Source: CAYNUJ01 sp964573255
GTDB lineage: Bacteria > Bacteroidota > Ignavibacteria > Ignavibacteriales > Melioribacteraceae
DNA length: 64,000 bases
Direction of reading: 5' to 3'
NCBI GenBank assembly: GCA_964573255.1
Contig: CAZNJB010000020.1
Location: 1 to 64,000 of the forward strand
Made by a program: the position numbers and the translations under genes. The first letter of the stretch is position 1. Every line of letters starts with the position of its first letter. Below the pieces are notes generated by a model. The model ran no database searches. It saw nothing but the letters and a program-made list of their open reading frames with translations, and had not been told where the DNA came from. Positions 35,543-44,654 of this stretch are shown here, one piece after another.

Positions 35543-37006
35543 ATGAAAATGGAAAATAAAATAAAACAACCTGTCAAACTGATTTTACTTACCATAATTT
35601 TTACATATATGCTCTCCTTTTTACCGGAAAATTTGGAATTATTTGGCATAAAATTAAAACACGTAGATATATTAAAAGATCTGAAACAGGGATCCGCTTT
35701 GCAGGAATCGGAAGACAGTATCGATACAGAATATGAAGATTATTTGAAAGAGTATCAAAAAATGCTTGAAGAAGAAGCCGATTCTAACAGCAATAAAGAA
35801 ACATATTTATTGTCTCCGGGTGCAAACGGATTTGCCTCTTTGAATTTTTTTGGCTTTACAAATTTATTAAGTGCTGAATTATCTGATTATTTTAATGAAG
35901 GGGTAAAAACCAAAGAGCAAAAGATCACTGGCAATACCCGCCAGTTAAAATACTTTTTTGATGCTCTTTCTCATTCTAAGAACAAAGTAATTCGAATTGC
36001 CCATTTTGGTGATTCCGGGATTGAGGGAGATTTAATGACCGCCGACTTTAGGCAAGTCTTTCAGGAGAAGTTTGGCGGGAGAGGAGTTGGTTGGGTTTCA
36101 ATAACTAAACCGGACGCAAGTTTTAGAATGACAACTAAAATGACAGCCTCGAATAATTGGGAAGCGGCTAGTTTATATTCCAGCAATCCGCATAATTATT
36201 CTCTGGGTATCAGCGGAGAAATTTTTATACCCAAGGGGAATGCTTGGGCTCAATATGAAACAACAATGTATTATCCTAATACAAGATCATTTAAGAATAT
36301 AAAATTATTTTATAGTCACAGCAAAAGAGCCGAAATAGAATATTCATTGGACGGCAAAAAAGCGAAAAAAGTAAGATTGAAAAAAACTACAAATAGAATA
36401 AAAGCTATTGATATTAGTTCATCTCGTCCGGTTAAGAAAATCAAAATAACCGTTCCCGCCTCTTCCGCATATTTTTACGGTTTGAGTCTCGAGAATGGCA
36501 ACGGAGTTTATATTGATAATTTCCCTTTACGCGGTAATTCAGGAGTGGATTTGAACCAAATCCAGGTTGATGTATTAAAAGATTTTTCGAAATATCTCGA
36601 TTATAAATTAATTATTCTGGAATTCGGGTTAAATGCAATAGGAATGATAAAGAGAAATTATAAATGGTATGTGCGTGAAATGGTTAATGTAATTAACCAT
36701 CTGAAGGAAGCTTTTCCCAAAGCCAGCTTTTTGATGATTGGGGTTCACGATAAAAGCATACGACACAACGGAAAATTTGTGAGTGATCCTGCAATATTCA
36801 AATTATTGAAAGCACAGTTAGAGATTGTAAAAACTGCCGATATAGCTTATTGGAATTTATTTGAGGCAATGGGTGGAAAAGATTCAATGCATAATTGGGT
36901 TAAAAACAATCCTCCCTTAGCTTCGCATGATCATTTACACTTTAACTTGCAAGGTGCGAGAATTGTTAGCAAGATGTTGATGAAGGCTATAATGGATGCT
37001 CGGTAG
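35543..37006 (+). CDS. Membrane-anchored SGNH-like protein with N-terminal extension
   Basis: The product has 487 residues. One N-terminal hydrophobic segment (11-27) and an acidic linker (about 50-85) precede an SGNH domain: block I IAHFGDSGIEGD (Ser158), a block III-like EFGLNAIG, and block V SHDHLHFNLQG (Asp463, His466). A beta-sandwich-like insert lies between blocks I and III. The layout recalls extracytoplasmic acyl-transfer or acetylesterase partners of polysaccharide O-acetylation, though no MBOAT gene is seen here. ATG 35549 is an alternative start. Confidence 0.75.
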   Translation: MKMENKIKQPVKLILLTIIFTYMLSFLPENLELFGIKLKHVDILKDLKQGSALQESEDSIDTEYEDYLKEYQKMLEEEADSNSNKETYLLSPGANGFASLNFFGFTNLLSAELSDYFNEGVKTKEQKITGNTRQLKYFFDALSHSKNKVIRIAHFGDSGIEGDLMTADFRQVFQEKFGGRGVGWVSITKPDASFRMTTKMTASNNWEAASLYSSNPHNYSLGISGEIFIPKGNAWAQYETTMYYPNTRSFKNIKLFYSHSKRAEIEYSLDGKKAKKVRLKKTTNRIKAIDISSSRPVKKIKITVPASSAYFYGLSLENGNGVYIDNFPLRGNSGVDLNQIQVDVLKDFSKYLDYKLIILEFGLNAIGMIKRNYKWYVREMVNVINHLKEAFPKASFLMIGVHDKSIRHNGKFVSDPAIFKLLKAQLEIVKTADIAYWNLFEAMGGKDSMHNWVKNNPPLASHDHLHFNLQGARIVSKMLMKAIMDAR

Positions 37007-37094
37007 ACTGTTTTTGTGGAGGGGCGTTTTTTACTTTTTTGACTTTTCAGAATAATTTTAGTAACATGGCACGCAAGTTTATGAAAGGGCAATA

Positions 37095-37802
37095 ATGGAA
37101 GATGAAATATTAAAATTCGTTTATAAATTCAATTTCCGAGATGGGCGAAAAAGAAAATTTGAAATTGAGCTGGACAAGGCTACACTTTCTATAAAAAAAG
37201 GCCTTCCAAAAAAATTACCCGAATGGACTAAAATGTCTTACTTCCGTTGTGATAATTGCACATTGATTCCTGAGGATTATCCCGTTTGTCCTCTTGCTGC
37301 ACATCTTTCTGAAGTGATAGAGTTCTTTGATGACATTCCTTCATTTGAAAAGGCGGTAATAATTGTTGAAAACAATGATAGAGGAACGTATAAATATACC
37401 GCCGTACAAGCAGGAGTTTCTAGCTTAATGGGAATTATTATGGCTGTGAGCGGTTGCCCTGTTATTGGAAAGCTGAAACCTTTAGTTAGATTTCATCTAC
37501 CTTTTGCTTCTTTGGATGAAACCGAAGTGAGAGTTCTCTCGATGTATATTTTGGCGCAATATTTCCACTTCAAAGACGGTAAGGAAACCGACTGGGCTTT
37601 GAAAAAATTAAAAAAATTGTATGAAGAGATAAGAAAAGTTGATAGAAATATAGTAGAAAAGCTGGCCGGAATTGAAATGAAAGATACAAATAGAAATGCT
37701 GTAATAGCTCTTAGCAATTATGCTGATTTTATAAGCTTAAAATTGAGTGATGAAGAAATAGAAACCTTACGAGAATTCGTAGGTGAGTTTTTATCCATTT
37801 AA
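37095..37802 (+). CDS. Conserved-looking cysteine-containing protein, unknown function
   Basis: The product has 235 residues and is cytoplasmic. The N-terminal part is a small beta domain. Cys52, Cys55 and Cys65 (RCDNC...VCPLAAH) and Cys121 (SGCPVIG) with nearby His70 and His134 could bind a metal or cluster. The C-terminal part is helical (LKKLYEEIRKVDRNIVEKLAG). I do not recognise the family with confidence. It is convergent with amrS, overlapping it by 4 bases. Confidence 0.6.
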   Translation: MEDEILKFVYKFNFRDGRKRKFEIELDKATLSIKKGLPKKLPEWTKMSYFRCDNCTLIPEDYPVCPLAAHLSEVIEFFDDIPSFEKAVIIVENNDRGTYKYTAVQAGVSSLMGIIMAVSGCPVIGKLKPLVRFHLPFASLDETEVRVLSMYILAQYFHFKDGKETDWALKKLKKLYEEIRKVDRNIVEKLAGIEMKDTNRNAVIALSNYADFISLKLSDEEIETLREFVGEFLSI

Positions 37803-38830
37803 ATTTCAAACTTTCCGCTTATTTGTGTCCCGCAATATTTACACTGTGAGCCGATCATATTGATGGTTAAAACTGAATGCCAATCTCGGATTATAACAGG
37901 TTCATTACATCCCGGGCAGTAAGTGGTTTGTCCTTCAATATTATGAACATTTCCAACATAAACATAGTTTAAACCGATATTTTTAGCTATCTCCCTGGCT
38001 TTTATCAAAGTTTGGGGCGGTGTGGGTATGGTGTTTCTCATCTTAAAATCGGGATGGAATGCAGTAAAATGAATAGGAACATTTTCATTCAGGTTTGTAA
38101 TTACCCAGTCGGATAAATTTTTAATTTCCTCATCGGAATCGTTTTCGCCGGGGATTAATAGAGTTGTTAATTCAACCCAAACATCGGTTTCGTTAAACAG
38201 CCATTTAATTGTATCGAGAACCGGTTCAAGATGCGAGAAAGTAATCTTATGATAGAAATATTCGCTGAAGGCTTTAAGGTCAACGTTTGCCGCATCAATA
38301 TATTTATAGACGTCTTTTCTCGCTTCTTTATCAATGTATCCTGCCGTAACCATCACGGATTTAATTCCTTCCTCTCGAGATAGTTTGGAAATGTCTATAA
38401 CATATTCACCGAAGATTGTGGGATCGTTATATGTAAAGGCGATCGAAGGCGTATTATTTCTTTTGGCGAGAGCAATTATTTCCTCCGGCGATGCCCAAAC
38501 AGCACCGGCTTCATCTAATTTAGCTTTGCTTATATGCCAATTCTGACAAAATTTACAACCAAGATTGCAGCCCGCGGTTCCGAAGCTTAAAACTTTAGTT
38601 CCTGGCAGAAAATGGCTTAACGGTTTTTTCTCAATCGGATCAATTGCAAAACCAGTCGGTCTGCCGTAACCTACAGCGTAAAGTTTTCCGCCAATATTTT
38701 CTCTAACGAAGCAGAAGCCTTTTTGTCCTTCGCCTATAGTACAATAACGGGGACACAAAGTGCAAAGAAGTTTACCATTGTCTGCGGCTTCCCACCATTG
38801 GGCGATATGTAAATTCTTTATATTCGGCAT
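37799..38830 (-). CDS. amrS: AmmeMemoRadiSam system radical SAM enzyme
   Basis: The product has 343 residues. The radical SAM cluster motif is GTAGCNLGCKFCQNWH (Cys88, Cys92, Cys95; CX3CX2C). N-terminal Cys23/26/30/40 and a C-terminal pair of CxxC motifs (CPGC, CKYC) frame it as in AmrS/PflA-like proteins. Its usual partners, AMMECR1 and Memo-like proteins, are not in the window. The ATG overlaps the pyruvate kinase stop by one base, so the two genes are probably co-transcribed. The substrate is unknown. Confidence 0.88.
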   Translation of the reverse strand: MPNIKNLHIAQWWEAADNGKLLCTLCPRYCTIGEGQKGFCFVRENIGGKLYAVGYGRPTGFAIDPIEKKPLSHFLPGTKVLSFGTAGCNLGCKFCQNWHISKAKLDEAGAVWASPEEIIALAKRNNTPSIAFTYNDPTIFGEYVIDISKLSREEGIKSVMVTAGYIDKEARKDVYKYIDAANVDLKAFSEYFYHKITFSHLEPVLDTIKWLFNETDVWVELTTLLIPGENDSDEEIKNLSDWVITNLNENVPIHFTAFHPDFKMRNTIPTPPQTLIKAREIAKNIGLNYVYVGNVHNIEGQTTYCPGCNEPVIIRDWHSVLTINMIGSQCKYCGTQISGKFEI

Positions 38831-40254
38831 TATATTATTTCAAAGTGTATCCAAGTCCTTCGCTCTTTATCAGTTACCGGTGCTCCTGCAGTGAACAACA
38901 TAACATCCTTTTCTTTCACAGGACACAGTACTTTTAATTGTTCCTTGGCCCTAAAAATTGCTTCATTTTCGGAATCAATCTTTTCGAGATAGAGGGGAAT
39001 TATACCTTTATACAAGTTTAAGTTGCTAAGTGTTGCATGTTTATCAGAAAAAGCAAATATCTGGCAATTGGGGTTATATTTCGCTATTATTTTTGCTTTG
39101 CGACCGAAGTGTGTGAACACAACGATTGCTTTTGCATTAACTTGGTCTGCTATATCAACAACAGCTCTACCGGTTGAATCGAATAAATTATCGATGGTAT
39201 TGGTTGGCACATCGTAATTTATTTGCTGACAGAATTCTCTTTGCTGCTCGGTTCTGTAAAGAATATCATTCATTATTCTAACAGCTTTAACGGGAAATTT
39301 TCCGACAGATGTTTCTCCGCTTAACATAACAACGTCGGTTCCGTCAAAAACTGCATTAGCTACATCTGAGGCTTCGGCACGTGTCGGTACGGGATTGTTT
39401 ATCATCGATTCCAACATTTGAGTAGCTGTAATAACGAGTTTGCCCTGTTGGTTGCATTTATTGATAATCTTCTTCTGTATAATTGGAACTTCTTGAGCAT
39501 TCATTTCAACTCCCAAATCACCGCGTGCAACCATAATTCCGTCAGATGCTGAAAGAATCGAATCAAAATTGTTAACCGCTTCTGGTTTTTCAATTTTTGC
39601 TATTACAGGTATTCGTTTGTTTTTTTCTTCGAGCCAATTCTTTAATTCAATTATATCGTTTGCCGACCGAACAAAAGACAAAGCAATAAAGTCGACGTTG
39701 TAATTAAGAGCAAATTCCAGATTCGCTTTATCCTTTGCCGTAAGAGCCGGAGCGCTAATCTCCATACCGGGTAAATTCATACCTTTGCGCGGTTTAAGAA
39801 TTCCGCCGTTTATTATTTTACATATTACATCGTTATTTTCTTTAGAGATTACTTCCAATTTTAGTAGACCATCGTCTATTAAGATAATATCGCCCTTATT
39901 TGCATCAACAATTAAATTCTTATATGATGTCGAAATTCTGTTCTCATCTCCGGCTATGTCGTCTATTGTAATTCTAATTTCTCTTCCGGATTCTAATATT
40001 ACAGAGTCATCTTTTAATTCTCCAACTCTAATTTTGGGTCCCTGTAAATCAACAAGAACCGAAATAGGTTTTGAATTTAATGATGAAGCTTCCTTTATAT
40101 TTTGGAAAACCTGTTTAAAGTAATTAAGATCGCCATGCGAAAAATTCAATCTGAACCCATCCACTCCATTAATAATTAGCTCACTCATCATTTCAACTGA
40201 ATCTGTAGCCGGTCCTATAGTAGCTAAAATTTTTGTCTTTGCGGTTTTTGTCAT
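38830..40254 (-). CDS. pyk: Pyruvate kinase
   Basis: The product has 474 residues. Motifs include TKILATIGPATDS (7-19), GFRLNFSHG (33-41), DLQGPKIRVGEL, the catalytic segment VIAKIEKPEA, VARGDLGVEM and ATQMLESM, then the C-terminal allosteric domain. It makes ATP and pyruvate from phosphoenolpyruvate. A 19-bp inverted repeat lies in the intergenic region upstream. Confidence 0.95.
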   Translation of the reverse strand: MTKTAKTKILATIGPATDSVEMMSELIINGVDGFRLNFSHGDLNYFKQVFQNIKEASSLNSKPISVLVDLQGPKIRVGELKDDSVILESGREIRITIDDIAGDENRISTSYKNLIVDANKGDIILIDDGLLKLEVISKENNDVICKIINGGILKPRKGMNLPGMEISAPALTAKDKANLEFALNYNVDFIALSFVRSANDIIELKNWLEEKNKRIPVIAKIEKPEAVNNFDSILSASDGIMVARGDLGVEMNAQEVPIIQKKIINKCNQQGKLVITATQMLESMINNPVPTRAEASDVANAVFDGTDVVMLSGETSVGKFPVKAVRIMNDILYRTEQQREFCQQINYDVPTNTIDNLFDSTGRAVVDIADQVNAKAIVVFTHFGRKAKIIAKYNPNCQIFAFSDKHATLSNLNLYKGIIPLYLEKIDSENEAIFRAKEQLKVLCPVKEKDVMLFTAGAPVTDKERRTWIHFEII

Positions 40255-40366
40255 TTCACAGCCTTTAATTTTAAGTAATTACTTTTATTAAATAGATTGC
40301 TAAAACTGAAGTTAATAATATAAAATAATAATTAACATATCAATTCTAAAGGGGATTATTATTTCA

Positions 40367-40385
40367 ATGAATAATAATTATTCAT
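40367..40385. promoter_or_regulatory. 19-bp palindrome between pyk and the Yip1 gene
   Basis: ATGAATAAT (40367-40375), one central A, ATTATTCAT (40377-40385): perfect 9-bp arms in a 228-base divergent intergenic region. It could be an operator for either gene. AT-rich composition makes chance occurrence easier. Confidence 0.35.
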
Positions 40386-40482
40386 GATAACGTAGAATAA
40401 ATAAGTGATGTTGTATAAAAAAATGTAATAATTTATTAGATTTTCCACGTATAATTTCCCATTTATTAAACAGGAGAAAATT

Positions 40483-41301
40483 ATGGAAGAAAACAATCAG
40501 GTTAAAGACCAAGAATTGTATGACGACGAAGAATTTGAATTAAGTCATACCGATAAGCTAGTAGGAATTTTCACCGAACCAAAAGTTACTTTCGAGCAGA
40601 TATCAAAATTCCCCGCAAAAGCAACCGATTGGTTTATTCCACTGATTTTGATGGCTTTAGTTGCTATTTTCTCAAATATTATTATGATGAGCAACCCCAC
40701 AATAAAATATCAAATTGTTGAAGAACGACTGAATGAGTTGGAGGAAAAGCTTGATAAAGAAGTTGAGGCGGGTAATATTACTAGAGAGAAAGCTGACTCT
40801 CAATTGGAATTCACTCGAGAAATGATGGAAGGTAATAACATAATAGGATTGCTCGTACAAGGTATTGGAACTGTAATAGCATTATTTATCTTCTTTACTA
40901 TTACTGCAATTGTTTTTCATGCACTCTCTAAAATTATACTTAAAGGTCAGGGGACTTATGCAGCTTCATTAGTGGCTTATGGTTTGCCTTATTATGTCTA
41001 TATTATTCATATGATTATAATGGTACTTATTGCTATGGCAATGGACAAGTATATTGCTGATTTAAGTATAGCTACTTTTGCTGATTTAGATAAACATACT
41101 TTTGTTGGATTCATATTAAGTAAATTAGATCCTTTTTCTATATGGTTTTATGGTTTGATTGCAATTGGATTGGCTAAAATGCACAAATCCAATGAAGTCG
41201 GTAAATATATGGGACTCGTTTACGGTTCTTGGCTGGGATTCAGCCTGATACTATTTATTCTTTCCAAGTATATTCCATTCTTTCAGAACTTTATTATGTA
41301 G
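40483..41301 (+). CDS. Yip1-domain membrane protein
   Basis: The product has 272 residues. The N-terminal segment LVGIFTEPKVTFEQISKFPAK followed by DWFIPLILMALVA matches bacterial YIP1 family proteins. Five hydrophobic helices are visible, with a coiled cytoplasmic or periplasmic stretch (about 85-120, EERLNELEEKLDKEVEAGN). Function unknown. A strong terminator follows 8 bases after the stop. Confidence 0.8.
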   Translation: MEENNQVKDQELYDDEEFELSHTDKLVGIFTEPKVTFEQISKFPAKATDWFIPLILMALVAIFSNIIMMSNPTIKYQIVEERLNELEEKLDKEVEAGNITREKADSQLEFTREMMEGNNIIGLLVQGIGTVIALFIFFTITAIVFHALSKIILKGQGTYAASLVAYGLPYYVYIIHMIIMVLIAMAMDKYIADLSIATFADLDKHTFVGFILSKLDPFSIWFYGLIAIGLAKMHKSNEVGKYMGLVYGSWLGFSLILFILSKYIPFFQNFIM

Positions 41302-41308
41302 TTTTTAC

Positions 41309-41337
41309 TCCGGCAGGTTTTCCTGCCGGAATTTATT
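41309..41337 (+). terminator. Intrinsic terminator
   Basis: TCCGGCAGG (41309-41317), loop TTTT, CCTGCCGGA (41322-41330), then ATTTATTTTTTCC. It ends the Yip1 transcript. Confidence 0.9.
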
Positions 41338-41855
41338 TTTTCCCTCCTATTGTTCTGTTCTCTTTTGTAATACTACCTTTGCTAAATTTGATTATCGTTT
41401 GTAATAACCGTAAATATAGCTTGAGAATTAATAATTGACAGATATCTGGTGAAATTGAATATTAAAGTGGAAATTCAAGGAGATCATCAAGTGTTTGAAA
41501 TATTGAACTGTTTAAAGTTAAAGCCTATGATGTGATTGAAATTATATATGAAAACTTTTCCAGGAAATATACAAGGCTTGAAAAAGTTTATTAATAAAGG
41601 CTGGAATAAGGATCTAAGAATTAAATAGAATACATTGAGAAATCTTATTTTTATATCAAAATAAATTTTGAAAAAGCAATACCGGTTTGCTTGTTGCTTT
41701 AATCTATCCAAACGATGCTTTTGGCAAATTCTTGATTACCGACTACAATGTTGAAATAGCAATATTCATATTTAATAGTATTAAGTTGTAACTTTTCTCC
41801 TGCAAATAAGTCTAAAGTCACGTTGAATAAAATTAGAATATTAAGGAAGTAAAAA
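41338..41855. other. Intergenic stretch with possible decayed gene
   Basis: No intact gene is supported. Short open pieces occur in several frames (about 41437-41520 with VEIQGDHQVFEILNC, 41549-41626 with MKTFPGNIQGLKKF, and about 41680-41790 with GLLVALIYPNDAFGKF). These look more protein-like than random AT-rich sequence but are interrupted by stops and frame changes. This would fit a degraded gene. Support is weak and based on reading alone. Confidence 0.25.
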
Positions 41856-44495
41856 TTGAAAAACATTCTTATCGTGTCATTTATAGTTACGAATTTAATG
41901 TTTGCGGGTAATAATCCGAAACATAAAACAGTGAATGCTTACCGATTGAAAAGTGAAATTATTTTAGACGGAAAACTAACAGAAGATATTTACAAAAACA
42001 CTCCAGTTGATAATTTTATTCAAAAGGATCCGGATGAGGGAGAACCTTCTTCCGAAAGAACAAATGTGTGGGTTTCTTACGATGATTCCTACTTATACGT
42101 TTCTGCTTATTTATACGATTCCCACCCGGACCAAATTGACAAGCAGATTGCACGACGTGATGATTTTATAAAATCGGATTGGTTCGGTTTTTCCGTTGAT
42201 TCTTTTAACGATGATAATACCGGATTCTTTTTTGGAGTGAATTCCGCAGGCAGCAGAATGGACGGTACAATTTATAATGACAGCAATTTCGACGGCTCTT
42301 GGGACGGGATTTGGGAAGCCGCCACTCAAATAAAAGAAAACGGCTGGACTTTGGAAATGAAAATCCCTTTTTCACAATTGAGATTTAAGTCAGTCGATGA
42401 AATGGTTTGGGGAATAAATTTTTTTCGAATTATTAAAAGGCTTAACGAAGAATCTTATTTTATAATGGTTCCCAAAAAGGAAAGCGGATTCGTTTCTCGT
42501 TTTGCGGATTTAGTTGGTCTTAGAAATATTCAATCGAAGCAAAGGATAGAATTATTTCCCTACATAGTTCAAAAGGCACAATTTCTGCTACACGATCCGG
42601 GTGATCCGTTTTATAAAAGCAGTCAATTTAGAACTACTATTGGTTTGGATATGAAAGTTAGTGTGGGGAGTAATCTAAATTTAGATGCTACCATAAGTCC
42701 AGATTTTGGTCAAGTAGAAGTTGATCCAGCGGTGGTTAATCTCTCAGCATTCGAAACTTTTTTCCCTGAAAAGAGACCGTTTTTTATTGAGGGGGGAAAT
42801 ATACTACGTTTTGGCTTCGGTGGAAGCAATAATAATTGGGGATTTAATTTTCAGACGCCGAATTTGTTTTATTCGAGAAGGATTGGGGGAAGACCGCACG
42901 GTTATACGAGTGACGGAGATTATATAGATTATCCAAGAGAAACGAGAATAATAGGTGCGGCAAAATTATCCGGTAAGATTGATGAATCCCTTTCGATAGC
43001 CGCATTATCGGCATTTACAGAAAGAACTTATGCAACTATTGCACGCGGTAATGATAGATTAAAAGAAGAAGTGGAGCCTTTTACTCACTACGGAGTGTTC
43101 CGTACACAGAAGGAATTTGACGGAGGCAGACACGCTATTGGAATGATACTTACTTCAGTTAATAGAGATTTGCGAACTCCGAATTTACGAGAACTTTTGG
43201 CTAAAGAAGCTTATACATTTGGCATAGACGGCTGGACGTTTTTGGACGAAGATGAGACTTATGTAATAAACGGTTCTATTATTGGTTCTTATACTTCTGG
43301 CAGTAAGGAATATATGACCCAATTACAAAAGGCGCCGCACAGGTATTTCCAAAGACCGGATGCCGAAAAATATATTCTGGATAGTAATAGAACCAATATG
43401 GCAGGTTGGTTCTCTCGCTTTATGATAAACAAACAAAAAGGGAATTTTTATTTCAATGCAGCTATCGGTGCTATTTCCCCAACGTTCGAAAATAACGATT
43501 TGGGTTTTCAATATATTGCTGATAAGATAGCCGGACATTTAGTTCTTGGTTATAGGTGGTATGAACCGGGCAAGATTTTTAGGGTTGCCCAAACTTATTT
43601 TGCTAATTACAGAACCTATGATTTTGAAGGGAATAAGCTCTCTAACGGTTTGATGAGTTTTGCTTCTCTTAAATTTTTAAATTATTACGGAGTTCGTTTC
43701 AGAATTGGATATAACTTTCCTTCTGTAGATAAAGGTTTAACCAGAGGTGGACCAAAAGTCGCTGATCCGGAAGGCTATTTTTTCGGTATTAATTTTAATA
43801 CTGATAGAAGAAAAGATGTTGTATTTTCGGCAGATGCTGATTATGGTGGCGGTGGAAGTGCTGCTCACTATGAGAGTTTTGGTTTGGATGTTGAATGGAA
43901 AGCCTTATCTCAATTAACTCTTTCGATTGGTCCACAATACAGCCAAGGTAAGAACTATCACCAGTGGATTGGTAAATTTGATGATCCAACAGCTGTAGAA
44001 ACATTCGGCAGTAGATATGTTTTCGGAGAATTGGAGCAAAAAACAATTTCTGCCGAAATTAGAATGAATTGGTTATTTACTCCAGATATGAGTTTGCAAC
44101 TGTATCTTCAACCGTTTATATCTGTTGGTGGTTATAATAATTTTAATGAATTAAGAAGAGGTAATAGTTTCGATTTTCGTAAATTCGGAACGGATGAATC
44201 GACTATTACTTTGGACGAAAACGGCGATGAGTATATTGTAGATCCCGACGGTGATGGTCCTGCGGAAGAATTTTCTTTTAGTAATCCCGACTTCAATTTC
44301 AAATCGATGCGGGCAAATTTAGTATTTAGGTGGGAATTTGTTCCAGGTTCACTCTTCTATTTGGTTTGGTCTCACGATCAGGTTAACTACGACGATCCCG
44401 GTAAATTCAGATTAAGTAATGATTTTTCAAATCTTTTGAAAGCGGAATCGGATAATGTTTTCCTTGCCAAGTTAACTTATTGGTTTGATATTTAG
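41856..44495 (+). CDS. CBM9-like/DUF5916 outer-membrane protein
   Basis: The product has 879 residues, starting at TTG with AAGGA 8 bases upstream, and has a signal peptide (about 1-17). Residues about 30-200 form a carbohydrate-binding-family-9-like domain (IILDGKLTEDIYKNTP, VWVSYDDSYLYVSAYLYD, DWFGFSVDSFNDDNTG). The remainder is a large DUF5916 beta-barrel-like region ending LTYWFDI. Such proteins are common in Bacteroidota and relatives, often near secreted peptidases, and may bind or import ligands at the surface. No substrate is known. Confidence 0.88.
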   Translation: MKNILIVSFIVTNLMFAGNNPKHKTVNAYRLKSEIILDGKLTEDIYKNTPVDNFIQKDPDEGEPSSERTNVWVSYDDSYLYVSAYLYDSHPDQIDKQIARRDDFIKSDWFGFSVDSFNDDNTGFFFGVNSAGSRMDGTIYNDSNFDGSWDGIWEAATQIKENGWTLEMKIPFSQLRFKSVDEMVWGINFFRIIKRLNEESYFIMVPKKESGFVSRFADLVGLRNIQSKQRIELFPYIVQKAQFLLHDPGDPFYKSSQFRTTIGLDMKVSVGSNLNLDATISPDFGQVEVDPAVVNLSAFETFFPEKRPFFIEGGNILRFGFGGSNNNWGFNFQTPNLFYSRRIGGRPHGYTSDGDYIDYPRETRIIGAAKLSGKIDESLSIAALSAFTERTYATIARGNDRLKEEVEPFTHYGVFRTQKEFDGGRHAIGMILTSVNRDLRTPNLRELLAKEAYTFGIDGWTFLDEDETYVINGSIIGSYTSGSKEYMTQLQKAPHRYFQRPDAEKYILDSNRTNMAGWFSRFMINKQKGNFYFNAAIGAISPTFENNDLGFQYIADKIAGHLVLGYRWYEPGKIFRVAQTYFANYRTYDFEGNKLSNGLMSFASLKFLNYYGVRFRIGYNFPSVDKGLTRGGPKVADPEGYFFGINFNTDRRKDVVFSADADYGGGGSAAHYESFGLDVEWKALSQLTLSIGPQYSQGKNYHQWIGKFDDPTAVETFGSRYVFGELEQKTISAEIRMNWLFTPDMSLQLYLQPFISVGGYNNFNELRRGNSFDFRKFGTDESTITLDENGDEYIVDPDGDGPAEEFSFSNPDFNFKSMRANLVFRWEFVPGSLFYLVWSHDQVNYDDPGKFRLSNDFSNLLKAESDNVFLAKLTYWFDI

Positions 44496-44654
44496 GAATT
44501 TATCGCTTCGCTTCCTGAGCTGAAATGAGAGTACAAATGCTTTTTGCAGTATAGTCTTTTTCTATCGGGGAAAAGCTAAAGTCCTTCTGATCCAAATTAT
44601 TATTAAGTTTGCCTATTGGATTAATAACATTTTGAGAATCTCAGTAAAGAGAAT

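Noticed and set aside
41229..41438. 69-codon plus-strand frame over the end of the Yip1 gene
   Set aside because: Overlaps the Yip1 gene and the terminator hairpin at 41309-41330, so it is not likely to be translated.
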